A stretch of DNA of 64,000 nucleotides from an uncultured Saprospiraceae bacterium (GCA_937951685.1 CALFBG010000004.1:37135-101134); one strand, 5' to 3'; positions 1 through 11,505 are shown, numbered from the stretch's first letter. The notes: generated by a model from the letters alone, not told the origin. Numbers and translations: made by a program.

Positions 1-3000
1 ATCAATGGGTAAATAAGCACCACCTGCTTTCAGAATACCCAAAACGGCAACTACCATATCTAAAGAGCGATTAATACAAACACCGACTAAGGTTTCTTTA
101 GTTACTCCTTTCAACCGAAGATGATGTGCTAATTGGTTCGCTCGTTCATTGAGTGCTTGATAAGTTAATGCTTCTTCGTGTAAAGCAAGCGCACCTTTAT
201 TTGGTGTACGAGCCACTTGTGCTTCGAATAAAGCAACCAAATTGTTTGCCTCGGGGACTAAGGAGCTACTAGAACAGGCAAATGTAGTTCGTAGTTTTTC
301 CTCCTCCGTTGAACTCAATATTTCCAACTCACTAATTCGCTCCTTTGGATTCGCAGTGATTCCAACGAGTAATTTTTCAAAATGTACTACGAGTTGTTCA
401 ATGGTTTCAGGCAAGAATAAATCTGTGCAATACTCTACTCCCAAATCTAGCGTATCTTCCGTTTCTGCAATACTAAAAGTTAAATCTAGCTTAGCCGTCT
501 CCACGGCAAAAGTTTCTTCTGTCAATGCTAAATCTCCTAAATCACTTGCTGTTACGCCTGGATTATTTTGTAAAATAAATAAGACTTGGAATAAAGGCAT
601 CCGGCTACGATCTCGATTGAGACTCATCGCGTCTACAATTTTTTCAAGCGGCACATCTCGATGTTGATACGCCGTCAGCGTCATCGTTTTCACCTGATGT
701 AGTACGTCTAAGAAACTTGGATTCCCCGACAAATCCGACCGGAAGGCAAGGGTATTCACAAAACAACCTAGTGCAGATTCAAGTACCTCTTGTGAACGAT
801 CTGCTACGGGACTGCCGACGCAAAGATCCGTCTGACCACTATACCGATAAAGCAGTACCTTGAATGCACTTAACAACAACATGAAACTCGTGACACCTTC
901 GCGTTGTGCTAAATCAGATAATTGGTTTTTCAAGCTTGGATCTAGGCTAAACTGCAAAGCTGCACCGCGCATACTTTGCAAAACAGGACGTGGAAAATCT
1001 AACGGCATTTCTAGCGGCTCGATCCCTGTTAATTGTCCTTTCCAATAATTCAATTTATCGTTTAGCAGCTCTTCCGTCAGATAGTTCCGTTGCCAAATTG
1101 CATAGTCTGCATATTGAATGCTTAGCTCCGCTAATTTTGGTAATCGTTGTTCTTGAAAAGCAAGATAGTATTCAATCAGCTCTTCTATAAAAATTGCTTC
1201 AGACCAGCCATCTGAGACGATATGATGCTGTACTAAAACAAGTAGATGTTCCTCCCGACTACATTCAAATAAAGTAGCTCGAATGGGATAGTCTTGCGAC
1301 AGATCAAATTTTTGATTAATCGCGGTAAAAACTTCTGCTGCTATCGCTTCCTCAGAGATATCTATTGCAAATCGATCCTTTTTCAATTCCCACGCATCGG
1401 CATCAAGGAATGTTTGATACGCTACACCATTTTCTTCTAAAAAGATTGTTCTTAGAATTTCGTGCCGTTCAATCATTGCTTTAAAAGCTTGCTCCAATAT
1501 TGTTTTATCTAAAGCTCCTTTAAATCGTAAAACCATTGGCATATGATAATGCGTACTGCCTTCCAATTGATCGACAAACCACAACCGCTCCTGTGCAAAA
1601 GATAAAGGAATTTTAGTCGTTCTTTCCTGTGGCAATAAAACGGGGAATTGACTCCCCTGCTCTTTCTCATCAATAATACTCGCTAAGGCTGAAATCGTTT
1701 TATGAATAAACAACTCTCGAATGTTTATCTCCACAGAAAGGCGCTCTTGAATTGCTGCTTTTACCCGCATTGCCAATAAAGAATGTCCGCCTAATAAAAA
1801 GAAGTCATCATCTGAACTAATATCTTCTCGAGATAAAATATTTTGCCAAATCGTTAAAAGCGCTTGCTCTGTTGTTGTCGTACAAGCTTTAATTATTCGT
1901 TCTTCTTGTTTCGTGTTTTTGGCTCCAGCTACGAAAATATTAACGAGTGCTTTTTCGTCAACTTTATCACTTAAATTTAATGGGATTTCCTCAATAAAGA
2001 TATACGTTTGTGGCTGCATATACGTTGGCAACTTTTGCTGGCAGTTGGTTTGTAACGCTTGCTCTAAAGCTGAAATTTTCGCAGCTTGAGTTGCTACGAT
2101 GAAAGCTAATACACTAGCTTGATTGGCATTTTCTGTCCCTTGGTATACTAGAATATGTGCTTCTTTGACTCCTGCTACTTGCCGTATAAAACTTTCGATT
2201 TCTCCTAATTCTACTCGGTGTCCACGAATTTTTACCTGACGATCTATTCTTCCCAAGAATTCTAAATTACCATCCGCTCGCCACTTTGCTAAATCTCCCG
2301 TTTTGTATAAAACGTCTCCCAAGGTTTGTTCGAAAGGATTCGCGATAAAACTAGCCGCCGTTTTCTCAGGCATATTCCAATATCCTGCCCCAACGCCAAC
2401 GCCAGAAACACAAAGTTCCCCTGGAATTCCAATTGGACACAATCTATCTTGTGCATCCAAAACGACAATATTCATATTGGCAATCGGACGACCAATCGGC
2501 ACGCTGGCTGCCGCTTCCTCAAGCGTAGTTGTAATCTCATACTGTGCGATGTCATCCGACGCTTCGCAAGGACCATAACCATTAAGGATGCGTACCCTTG
2601 GGTACAAGGATTTCCACGTATTCACCAAAGGTACTGGCACCGCTTCTCCCACCATCATAATCCATTTCAAATCGGATAAATCTGGCTTAATTGCGGAACG
2701 CTTCAGATGCTCTACCATTCCCCAAATATAGGACGGTACAAACTCGATGATATCAATCCGATCGCGTTGTAATATTTCTAACAAAGCATTATAATCTAGT
2801 AATTCGTACTTATTCACAATGACCATCGCTCCTCCCTTCAAGAGTGGGGCTAACATTTGCCACAATGAAATATCCGACCCGATGCCTGCACTTTGCAAAA
2901 ACCTAAACCCATCGGCTAAGTCTAAGGCTTCGTATTCTGCGAGTAGGTGATTTAAAGCTCCGTTATGTCTAGTAATCGCTCCTTTTGGCGTCCCCGTTGA

Positions 3001-6000
3001 ACCCGAAGTGTACAACATATACGCCCAACTATCCATCCGATTTAAGTTGGGTAAGTTTGTTTTTGCTTGTGCTTGAATCGTTATTTGGTCTTCAATGACA
3101 AAAGTAGTATCGGCTTCTTTTTGCTCATCAACCAGTAAGATAGCAGGCTTTACCGACAAGGTTACTCCTGTCCAATGAGCCGCATCCGTAATCATGACTT
3201 TCAACGCACTTGTCGCCACCATCTGTTCGATCCGCTCCGCTGGATTTTGAGTATCTAAAGGGACATAAGCTGCGCCACTTTTGATAATTCCAAGTAAGCA
3301 AGCGACTAATTGTGGACTACGGTCTAAGTAGACGCCAACAAAATCTCCTGGCTGAACGCCTAAATTTTGTAAAGTTCTTCCAACTTGATTGGCGTATTCA
3401 TTAAGCATTTGGTACGTCCAAGTTGTTGTTCCTTGGAGGACCGCTACCGCTGCCGGATTTTCTCTGGCCACTTTTTCGAAGCGCAGGTTAATTGGTGTAT
3501 CGTTGGCTAAATCCTTTTCTCCTTCGTTAAACCATGTCCCTTCCTTGGTAGCTACTTCGCCCAAGATTAACGCCCGCTCTTCTGGCAATAACAATTCAAG
3601 CGCTCCAATGGTAATATTTTTTTGTTCGACGATCGTGGTAAGTATTTTTTGATAATGATTAAACATCCGCTCAATCGTTGATTCAAAAAATAAATCTGTA
3701 CAATATTCGATACTAATTTCTAAGGCTGTACTATCATCGCTAATATTAAATCCTAAATCAAATTTACTCGTATCTTGAGAAAAGTTCATCGCCGACAATT
3801 CAACATCTCCTAAGCAAACCTCTTCCAGTTCGGTATTATTTTGAAATTCGAATAAGACCTGAAACAATGGACTCCGACTCATATCTCGTCCTTTTTCTAC
3901 TCGATCTACAATTTTTTCAAATGGCACATCTTGGTGTTCGTACGCTTCTAAAGTAGTCGTTTTTACTTCTGCTAAAAGTTCTTTCCAGCTTTGTGTATCC
4001 TTCACCTGCGTCCGAAGCGCTAAAGTGTTGACAAAGAATCCGATTAAATGTTCAATTTCCGCTTGGGTTCGATTAGCGATGGTTGTTCCTACACAAATAT
4101 CATCTTGTCCCGTATATTTATGCAGCAGCACTTTAAAAGCAGATAGTAAGAACATGAACATGGTTACGCCTGCTTCCTGTGATCGACTTCTTAATTTTTC
4201 ATGCAGCACCGTTGGGATTGTAAAATGTAAGGTCTGCCCACGATTGCTTTGTACTTTAGGTCTACTATAATCCGTCGGCAAATCCAAGGCTTCTAGTCCT
4301 GCTAATTTCGTTTGCCAATACGCTAATTTATTTTCTAGTACTTCGCCGGAAAGATGATTTTTTTGCCAGATCGCAAAGTCTGCATACTGAATTTCGTTTG
4401 TGGGTAAGTTGGTGGTAGTATTATTTAATTTTGCTTCGTAAAGCATCACGAGTTCATCAATAAAAATAGGCATTGACCAGCCATCAGAAGCGATGTGATG
4501 GAGTACTACAACCAAGACGAATTCTTGCGGAGCAGTCGTTATCAAGTGACTCCGCAGCATATGATCTTTATTCAAGTCAAAAGGGTTCATCAAGAGTGCT
4601 GCAATCAAATCTGGTGTCACTTCCTTTTCCGATAGATGATTGAGTTGCCATTCATTTTCAGGGAGAACTACTTGAAAGCCTTCCCCTGATTTTTCTTTAT
4701 AAACCGTGCGCAACACTTCGTGCCGATTGACAATTGCTTGAAAGGCTTCTACTAAGATATCTTGATCTAAAGCACCTTTCAGCCTAAGCACCATTGGCAT
4801 ATGATAATGAGTGCTCCCTTCAAACTTATCAATAAACCATAAGCGTTCTTGTGCGTAAGACAGCGGAATCTCAGTTGGTCGCTCTTGTACAAGCAACTTA
4901 GGCAAACTCGTTTGTGTTCTTTTTGTCGATAGCTGAATCGCTAATCCTCGAATGGTAGGTTCAAGAAAAAGGTCTTTAATCTCGAGATCCAATTCCAGTT
5001 CTTTTCTAATTGCAGAAACCACCCGAGTTGCTAATAAGGAATGTCCTCCTAACTCGAAAAAATTATCCGTTATCCCTATTTTTTCTATGGCTAGTAGATG
5101 CTGCCAAATTTCCACCAACTGCTTTTCGACGGGATTACTTGGTGCTAGATATTCTTTTTGTAGTAAAGCGTTTACATCTGGTTCTGGCAGCGCCTTTTTA
5201 TCAATTTTACCATTGGGGGTTAGGGGTAATTCGTCCAGTTTCACGAGCATCTTCGGCAACATAAAACTTGGTAGTTTTTCTTTGAGATGTTGTTCGAGTG
5301 TAGTACGATTATAATGTGATTCGACAGAAAAATATGCGACCAAGCACTTATTACCCTGTGCGTCTTTTTTGGGAAGCACTACTGATCGATTGATCATCGT
5401 AGACTGTTGTAGTACACTCTCAATTTCGCCTAATTCAATCCGATGTCCTCGAATTTTAACTTGATCATCTATCCGACCTAAAAAGGATATATTACCGTCG
5501 GGCAACCATTTTGCTTTATCTCCTGTTCGATATAATTTTTCTCCCGCTTTAAAAGGATTTGGAACAAATTTTTCGTTGGTTAATTCTGGGCGATACAAAT
5601 ATCCACGAGACAATCCCGTACCACCAACGTAAAGTTCTCCTTCACTATTGATGGGAAGTAGCTGTTGATGATCATCTAAAATATAAACGGTGGTATTCGA
5701 AATCGGTTTGCCAATAGGTAACTGAAGTTTGTTATCATCTTCTGCCGTGACACGATAACTACTTACACAGACGCTACATTCCGTAGGACCATATAAATTA
5801 TAAATATCACAAACTTCACTAAACGACACCATCTTTTTCACATCTGCCGCTTCTCCTCCCGTCATTACAACGCGTAAAAAAGAGAACTGCATTGGCTCCA
5901 TAATACTTAAATACGCCGGTGGAATTGTACATACGGTAAGTTCTTTTTCTCGAATGTATGCAAGGAATAAACGTTCATCGGCAATGTGATCTTTCCCAAT

Positions 6001-9000
6001 TAACACCAGACTAGCGCCCGTAAGTAAACTCATAAAAACCTCGGGAACAGACGCATCGAAAGAAAGTGAAACGAATTGGGAAATGCGATCCTTTGCAGTA
6101 ATTTCAAATAACTTAATATGATCAAGAATGACGTTTACTTTGCTTCTATGCTCTATTAAAACGCCTTTAGGCTTTCCGGTAGAACCAGAAGTATAAATAA
6201 TATATGCTAAATTGTTTGCGTGAAGCTTTGTAACTAGCTTTTTCTTAGATAAGGCTTCAATGACGGACCAATCTCGATCAATTGCAATCAGCCTTAATTC
6301 TTCTTCTTTTTGTAGCTCATTAAACAATCCTAAATTAGCATTACTTGTTACTACAATAGTACATTTACTATCTTGAATCAAGTAATCAATTCGATCTTGT
6401 GGATACGAGGAATCGATCGGTAAATAAGCTGCGCCCGCTTTAAGAATCCCCATCATCGCAACGATCATTTCTATGGAACGCTCAAGGCAAATTGCAACAA
6501 TAGATTCTTCTACGACACCATTATTTCTTAAGTGTCTGGCCAATTGATTCGCGCGCTCATCCAAAGCTTGATAACTAAGGCTTTCTCCTTCGAAAACTAC
6601 AGCAATGTTCTGTGGAGTACGGCGTACTTGTGCCTCAAATAAATCTACACTCGTCTTATCTTTGGGATAATCAACCTGAGTTTCATTGAATGTTTTCAGC
6701 ACTTTATTTTCCTCCACCTCAGTTAGCATGGATAAGTAACCGATGCGTTCTTTGGGGTTTATGACCACCGCTCGCAATAGATTCTCAAGATGAGTAACCA
6801 TCTGTATAATCGTCTCTGGCAAAAATAGGTCTGTGCAATATTCAACTACCAAATTTAAGCTTTGACCAGTAGTACTTACAACAAAGCTCAAATCATACTT
6901 GGCAACATCGTAAGCAAAATCGTCTCCTAAAGAAAGTTCGTTGGTGGGTTGGGTATGCTGCAAATCATCAATTGCTGCGGCAAAGGTCTCCGTGGATTGA
7001 ATAGGCGTACTTTGGTATGAAAATAATACTTGAAACAATGGACTTCTACTCAAGTCTCGTTCTCCAACCAATTGGTCTACTATTTTTTCAAATGGTACCT
7101 CTTGGTTTTGATACGCGGCTAAAGTCGTATTTTTTAATGTGGCTAATAATTCAGAAAACCTTGTTTCTCCTTTGACCGTACTTCGCAGTACTAAGGTATT
7201 TACGAAAAAACCAATTAATGCTTCCGCCGCTAATTGTGTCCGATTTGCCACTGGACTTCCGACGGCAATATCTTCTTGTCCAGTATATCTATATAATAAA
7301 ACTTTGAACGCTGACAACAAAAGCATAAACATAGTCGTCTCTTCTCGTTGTGCTAAATCCTGTAAAGCCTGCGATAGATCAGCATCGAAGCTAAGCGTAT
7401 GTCGCTTCCCTTTTGTGCTCTGAATCGCTGGTCGCTCAAAATCTGTTGGTAAGTTTAGGACTTCCGTTCCTTTCAATGCCTCCTTCCAGTATTCCATCTT
7501 TTGATCCAGTACCGCTCCTTCAAAATATCGACGTTGCCACAAGGCATAATCTGCATATTGTACTGTGAGCGGGTCCAACGCAGGAGTTCTCTTTTCCTGC
7601 AAAGCCTGATAGAGCTCGGCAAGTTCTTCGAAGAAAACACCTTCCGACCAACCATCATAAGCGATATGGTGTAAAACTAAAACTAGGATGTATTCTCCCG
7701 TTGTGGTTTGCCATAAATTTGCGCGTAAAGGATGCTCTTGTGATAAATCAAATACTTTGTTTGAGCTTTGTTTGACCAGCTTTTTCAAAGTTGCTTCATC
7801 GGCAATGCTTATTTTTTCTCCGCCGCTTAACGTCCACTGATTGGGTGGTAAAATTTCCTGATAAACCCGTCCTTCTTTTTCTTTAAAAACAGTTCGTAAT
7901 ACTTCGTGGCGATTGACCATCATTTGTAAAGCCCTTTCTAAAGTATCTTTATCTAACGCTTTACTAAATCGTTCTACAAAGGGGACGTGATAATGCGTAC
8001 TTCCTTCCAATTGATCAATGAACCATAAACGCTCTTGTGCGAAGGACAAGGGAATTTCGTCCGTTCTTTCTTGTGCAATCAGCGTTGGTAAAGTAACTTC
8101 AGCGTCATTTAGCAAAAGGTGATTGGCCAACAAAGCAATATTCGGATTTGCAAATAGATCCTTGATCGCTAAATCTTGTTCTAATTCTTTCCGAATTACA
8201 GCAACTAACATTGTTGCTAAGATAGAATGACCACCTAATTCAAAGAAATTATCTAAAACTCCAATTTTTTCTACTTTTAATAAAGCTTGCCATATTTGTA
8301 CTAACTGCTCTTCCATTTCATTGCGTGGAGCAAGGTAATTTTCTGTAGACAAGCTGGCAAAATCTACTTCGGGCAAAGCTTTTTCGTCTAATTTACCATT
8401 AGCATTTAAAGGAAAATTTGCTAAACGCACCAAGGCAGAAGGCAGCATATAGCTAGGTAGTTTAGCTTTCAAATGTGCTAAGACCGTTTCTTGTTCATAG
8501 CCATCATTAGGAATAAGGTAAGCAACGATTCGTTTGTTATTCGACGCATCAACTTTTGTCAAAACGACACAATCGTTGATGCTAGGTAATTCTTGCAAGT
8601 GCGTTGCAATCTCTCCCAATTCGATCCGGTACCCCCGAATCTTTACTTGCGCATCTTTACGACCTAGAAATGCTAAATTTCCATCGGGCAACCAGCGTGC
8701 TAAATCACCCGTTTTATAGATTCGAATCGTTTTTGTGGTCGCGCCATCTTGTACTTCAAAGTCGACAAATTGTGCAGTGGTTAGGGCTGGCTTATTTAGG
8801 TAACCAATTGCTAGACTTGCTCCTCCGATACACAACTCTCCTACAACTCCTCGCGGTACTAATTTGCCGTAATTATCTAAGAGATAAACGGAGACATTAT
8901 CAATCGGCTTTCCGATGGGTGGATTTTTGAATTGATCTTCCGCTTGCAATTCGTAGCAACTCGTAACCACCGTATTTTCCGTCGGCCCATAATTATTGAT

Positions 9001-11460
9001 GATTCGATAACTCAATTGGCTAATATTCAATGCGCCTAATCGGTCTCCGCCCGTCAGCAAATAAGTTAGCGTAAGTTTTCTATCCCTTGATAACCGAACA
9101 AATGCTGGCACCAATGCCGTTGCCATAAAACTATGAGTAATCTCATGCGTCTCGTAAAAGGACAATAAGCGCTCTACGGATAAACGCTCCTCGTTATCTA
9201 CAACGTAGAGGCTTGCTCCAACCGACAAATAAGGCCATAACTCCCAAACGGAAGCGTCAAAACCTACACCTGCCATGAGCGTCGCGTTACTTTCAGCAGA
9301 AACTTGATAATATCGTACGTGCCAATTAATCAAATTCAATAAAGTATCAGGACTAATTTGAACGCCTTTAGGCTTTCCAGTAGAACCGGAAGTATAAATA
9401 ATGTAAGCCACTTTAGCCACCGACAAATCAACCGCTAAGTTCTCTGTTTTTTGAGTTGAAATATTTTTTGCAGCGGCGACTAGATCAACGCATTCCGGTG
9501 CATCCTCCGCTTGTAAAAATTCAAGCCTATGCACTAAACCTTCTGATCCAATTAGGCAACTGCAAGCTGCGTCTGCTAAGATGTAATTAATTCTTTCCGT
9601 AGGATAAGCCGGATCAATAGGAATGTAAGTTGCCGCTAATTTTTGAACTGCGAGGATACTAACGACTAAATCAAAAGAACGTTCCAAGCAAATACCGACC
9701 GAAGCATTTGCAGCTACTCCTTTCTCCGCTAAATAATGTGCTAACTGATTGGACTTTTCCGCTAAGGTTTGATAACTGTAATTTTTTCCTTCGAAATGGA
9801 TAGCCGTTTTTTCAGGATGGCGAGCCGCTTGTAAGGAGAATAGTTCAATAGCAGTATGTTCCGTTGGATACACTACCTCCGTTTGGTTAAAATCTAATCG
9901 CAATGCTTTTTCTTCGGCTACGCTGAGTAAATCAAGCGTCCCGATCTTAGCCCTAGGATCTGCTACAATCGCCGTGAGTAACCGAGTATAATGTTGATAC
10001 ATTGTCTCAATCGTTCTCGACTCAAATAAATCACTACAATATTCTATTCCAATTGACAGACCTTCTTTAGCTTCGAAAACATTAAAAGTAAGATCTAATT
10101 TTGACTGATCTTGCTCAAAGTGTTCAAAAGATAAATTCAAATTATCTAATTCGAGGGTCGTAATTTCTTCATTGTTTTGCAAGCCAAATAAGACTTGAAA
10201 AATTGGACTTCTACTACCATCTCGATTCGTAGAAACACGGTCAACAATTTTTTCAAACGGTACATCTTGATTTGCGTATCCTTCTACCGTGGTGCGCTTT
10301 ACAGCAGCTAGTAAATCTCTAAATCGAAGTTCTCCGTTCAATTGAGATCGAAAGGCTAAAGTATTTACAAAAAAGCCTAAAAGCGGTTCTACTTCTGATT
10401 GCTGACGATTCGCAATCGGAGTTCCCACACAGATATCTTCTTGTCCGGTATACCGATACAATAATACTTTGAACACCGACAACAGCAAAACAAAAAGCGT
10501 TACCCCTTCTGCTTGACTCAAACGATAGAGTTCTTCCGTTAATTTTGTATCAAACTCAAATTCTAATTTTTGTCCTTTGGTACTTAACTTTTCGGGGCGA
10601 GCAAAGTCAGTAGGCAATGCCAATGGCGCTACCGCAGTCAGTTGCTTTTCCCAGTATTGCATTTTTTGTTCTAAAACATTACCTACTAGATAAGAGCGTT
10701 GCCACAATGCATAATCTGCATATTGAATTGACAAATCCGCTAATTCCACAGGACGTTGTGCTAACTGTGCTTGATAAAATTCTACCAACTCATTGACAAA
10801 GATCGGTAAAGACCATCCATCCGACGCAATATGATGAGTAACCATTACTAGAATATGCGTTTGCGGAGCAGTCTTCAATAGATTAGCCCGGAGCATAAAA
10901 TCTTGCGTTAAATCAAAAGGCATCGTCACCAAAGCAGCTATTCTTTCACTTAGGGTTGAGACTTGGGGCTCGTAGGCTAAACGCCATTCTTTATCTTCTA
11001 ATAACTGCTGAAAAGCTTGTCCATTTTCCCCCTTCAAGTAAACGGTTTTCAAGATTTCTTGCCGATTAACAATCGCTTGAAAAGCCGTTTCGAGTGCAGC
11101 TCGATTTAAGTCTCCCTCAAATTTAATGACCATTGGCATGTGATAATGCACACTCCCTTCTAGTTGGTCAATAAACCACAATCGTTGTTGCGCAAAAGAC
11201 AAGGGAATTTCCTGTACTTCGTTTCTATCAAAACGTGAAATGCCATCATTTTTACTAGAAATCTCTTCAAAATTTCCCGACTCATCGCTTAAAAAAGCAA
11301 GAATCTCCGCTTTGTTTTCTTTCAACGCTGCAATAACTTCCGGGTCCGGTTGTTTTCCTTTTGCAAGTTTAAACTTCAACTTTTCTTCTTCTAAAAAAAC
11401 TGATATTCCTTTATCTGATGCCTCATTTAGCAGGCTAATAATTTTAGTAACAATTTCCAT
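1..11460 (-). CDS. Nonribosomal peptide synthetase, second subunit (3' end outside window)
   Basis: The gene starts at an ATG (11458-11460) and stays open for 3,820 codons to the window edge, where it ends inside an A-domain A2 motif (KAGGAYLPID). Approximate domains are: TubC-type docking domain 1-70; C 80-500 (HHIASDG), A 525-1025, PCP ~1073 (GGHS); C 1130-1560 (HHIAYDG), A 1600-2090, PCP ~2137; C 2190-2600, A 2640-3160, PCP ~3227; C 3280-3700 (HHIVSDG); A from ~3740, truncated. All C domains have LS(F/Y)AQERLWF-type starts, as expected for LCL domains, and no E domain is seen. Codes read by eye are module 1 DAWFLGNVVK, the classical Leu code; module 2 DAPTMGLVCK, ending like aromatic codes; and module 3 DIWEMVGDDK, which I cannot assign. 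It begins 45 bp after NRPS1 stops, so the two genes are probably co-transcribed and collinear. No thioesterase is visible, so the assembly line continues to the left. Confidence 0.95.
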   Translation of the reverse strand, partial: MEIVTKIISLLNEASDKGISVFLEEEKLKFKLAKGKQPDPEVIAALKENKAEILAFLSDESGNFEEISSKNDGISRFDRNEVQEIPLSFAQQRLWFIDQLEGSVHYHMPMVIKFEGDLNRAALETAFQAIVNRQEILKTVYLKGENGQAFQQLLEDKEWRLAYEPQVSTLSERIAALVTMPFDLTQDFMLRANLLKTAPQTHILVMVTHHIASDGWSLPIFVNELVEFYQAQLAQRPVELADLSIQYADYALWQRSYLVGNVLEQKMQYWEKQLTAVAPLALPTDFARPEKLSTKGQKLEFEFDTKLTEELYRLSQAEGVTLFVLLLSVFKVLLYRYTGQEDICVGTPIANRQQSEVEPLLGFFVNTLAFRSQLNGELRFRDLLAAVKRTTVEGYANQDVPFEKIVDRVSTNRDGSRSPIFQVLFGLQNNEEITTLELDNLNLSFEHFEQDQSKLDLTFNVFEAKEGLSIGIEYCSDLFESRTIETMYQHYTRLLTAIVADPRAKIGTLDLLSVAEEKALRLDFNQTEVVYPTEHTAIELFSLQAARHPEKTAIHFEGKNYSYQTLAEKSNQLAHYLAEKGVAANASVGICLERSFDLVVSILAVQKLAATYIPIDPAYPTERINYILADAACSCLIGSEGLVHRLEFLQAEDAPECVDLVAAAKNISTQKTENLAVDLSVAKVAYIIYTSGSTGKPKGVQISPDTLLNLINWHVRYYQVSAESNATLMAGVGFDASVWELWPYLSVGASLYVVDNEERLSVERLLSFYETHEITHSFMATALVPAFVRLSRDRKLTLTYLLTGGDRLGALNISQLSYRIINNYGPTENTVVTSCYELQAEDQFKNPPIGKPIDNVSVYLLDNYGKLVPRGVVGELCIGGASLAIGYLNKPALTTAQFVDFEVQDGATTKTIRIYKTGDLARWLPDGNLAFLGRKDAQVKIRGYRIELGEIATHLQELPSINDCVVLTKVDASNNKRIVAYLIPNDGYEQETVLAHLKAKLPSYMLPSALVRLANFPLNANGKLDEKALPEVDFASLSTENYLAPRNEMEEQLVQIWQALLKVEKIGVLDNFFELGGHSILATMLVAVIRKELEQDLAIKDLFANPNIALLANHLLLNDAEVTLPTLIAQERTDEIPLSFAQERLWFIDQLEGSTHYHVPFVERFSKALDKDTLERALQMMVNRHEVLRTVFKEKEGRVYQEILPPNQWTLSGGEKISIADEATLKKLVKQSSNKVFDLSQEHPLRANLWQTTTGEYILVLVLHHIAYDGWSEGVFFEELAELYQALQEKRTPALDPLTVQYADYALWQRRYFEGAVLDQKMEYWKEALKGTEVLNLPTDFERPAIQSTKGKRHTLSFDADLSQALQDLAQREETTMFMLLLSAFKVLLYRYTGQEDIAVGSPVANRTQLAAEALIGFFVNTLVLRSTVKGETRFSELLATLKNTTLAAYQNQEVPFEKIVDQLVGERDLSRSPLFQVLFSYQSTPIQSTETFAAAIDDLQHTQPTNELSLGDDFAYDVAKYDLSFVVSTTGQSLNLVVEYCTDLFLPETIIQMVTHLENLLRAVVINPKERIGYLSMLTEVEENKVLKTFNETQVDYPKDKTSVDLFEAQVRRTPQNIAVVFEGESLSYQALDERANQLARHLRNNGVVEESIVAICLERSIEMIVAMMGILKAGAAYLPIDSSYPQDRIDYLIQDSKCTIVVTSNANLGLFNELQKEEELRLIAIDRDWSVIEALSKKKLVTKLHANNLAYIIYTSGSTGKPKGVLIEHRSKVNVILDHIKLFEITAKDRISQFVSLSFDASVPEVFMSLLTGASLVLIGKDHIADERLFLAYIREKELTVCTIPPAYLSIMEPMQFSFLRVVMTGGEAADVKKMVSFSEVCDIYNLYGPTECSVCVSSYRVTAEDDNKLQLPIGKPISNTTVYILDDHQQLLPINSEGELYVGGTGLSRGYLYRPELTNEKFVPNPFKAGEKLYRTGDKAKWLPDGNISFLGRIDDQVKIRGHRIELGEIESVLQQSTMINRSVVLPKKDAQGNKCLVAYFSVESHYNRTTLEQHLKEKLPSFMLPKMLVKLDELPLTPNGKIDKKALPEPDVNALLQKEYLAPSNPVEKQLVEIWQHLLAIEKIGITDNFFELGGHSLLATRVVSAIRKELELDLEIKDLFLEPTIRGLAIQLSTKRTQTSLPKLLVQERPTEIPLSYAQERLWFIDKFEGSTHYHMPMVLRLKGALDQDILVEAFQAIVNRHEVLRTVYKEKSGEGFQVVLPENEWQLNHLSEKEVTPDLIAALLMNPFDLNKDHMLRSHLITTAPQEFVLVVVLHHIASDGWSMPIFIDELVMLYEAKLNNTTTNLPTNEIQYADFAIWQKNHLSGEVLENKLAYWQTKLAGLEALDLPTDYSRPKVQSNRGQTLHFTIPTVLHEKLRSRSQEAGVTMFMFLLSAFKVLLHKYTGQDDICVGTTIANRTQAEIEHLIGFFVNTLALRTQVKDTQSWKELLAEVKTTTLEAYEHQDVPFEKIVDRVEKGRDMSRSPLFQVLFEFQNNTELEEVCLGDVELSAMNFSQDTSKFDLGFNISDDSTALEISIEYCTDLFFESTIERMFNHYQKILTTIVEQKNITIGALELLLPEERALILGEVATKEGTWFNEGEKDLANDTPINLRFEKVARENPAAVAVLQGTTTWTYQMLNEYANQVGRTLQNLGVQPGDFVGVYLDRSPQLVACLLGIIKSGAAYVPLDTQNPAERIEQMVATSALKVMITDAAHWTGVTLSVKPAILLVDEQKEADTTFVIEDQITIQAQAKTNLPNLNRMDSWAYMLYTSGSTGTPKGAITRHNGALNHLLAEYEALDLADGFRFLQSAGIGSDISLWQMLAPLLKGGAMVIVNKYELLDYNALLEILQRDRIDIIEFVPSYIWGMVEHLKRSAIKPDLSDLKWIMMVGEAVPVPLVNTWKSLYPRVRILNGYGPCEASDDIAQYEITTTLEEAAASVPIGRPIANMNIVVLDAQDRLCPIGIPGELCVSGVGVGAGYWNMPEKTAASFIANPFEQTLGDVLYKTGDLAKWRADGNLEFLGRIDRQVKIRGHRVELGEIESFIRQVAGVKEAHILVYQGTENANQASVLAFIVATQAAKISALEQALQTNCQQKLPTYMQPQTYIFIEEIPLNLSDKVDEKALVNIFVAGAKNTKQEERIIKACTTTTEQALLTIWQNILSREDISSDDDFFLLGGHSLLAMRVKAAIQERLSVEINIRELFIHKTISALASIIDEKEQGSQFPVLLPQERTTKIPLSFAQERLWFVDQLEGSTHYHMPMVLRFKGALDKTILEQAFKAMIERHEILRTIFLEENGVAYQTFLDADAWELKKDRFAIDISEEAIAAEVFTAINQKFDLSQDYPIRATLFECSREEHLLVLVQHHIVSDGWSEAIFIEELIEYYLAFQEQRLPKLAELSIQYADYAIWQRNYLTEELLNDKLNYWKGQLTGIEPLEMPLDFPRPVLQSMRGAALQFSLDPSLKNQLSDLAQREGVTSFMLLLSAFKVLLYRYSGQTDLCVGSPVADRSQEVLESALGCFVNTLAFRSDLSGNPSFLDVLHQVKTMTLTAYQHRDVPLEKIVDAMSLNRDRSRMPLFQVLFILQNNPGVTASDLGDLALTEETFAVETAKLDLTFSIAETEDTLDLGVEYCTDLFLPETIEQLVVHFEKLLVGITANPKERISELEILSSTEEEKLRTTFACSSSSLVPEANNLVALFEAQVARTPNKGALALHEEALTYQALNERANQLAHHLRLKGVTKETLVGVCINRSLDMVVAVLGILKAGGAYLPID
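11248..11460 (-). other. TubC-type N-terminal docking domain of NRPS2
   Basis: The first ~70 residues precede the C domain and start MEIVTKIISLLNEASDKGI. A charged strand region (FLEEEKLKFKL) and a helix (DPEVIAALKENKAEILAFL) follow. This is the layout of TubC N-terminal docking domains, which bind the C-terminal tail of the upstream synthetase. The expected partner is the acidic tail of NRPS1 just upstream (ends EEELEVFEL). Confidence 0.8.
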
Positions 11461-11505
11461 TTTCCCGTTCTTTAGTTAAGCGTATTTTAAAGTTTCGCTG
11501 ACTGA

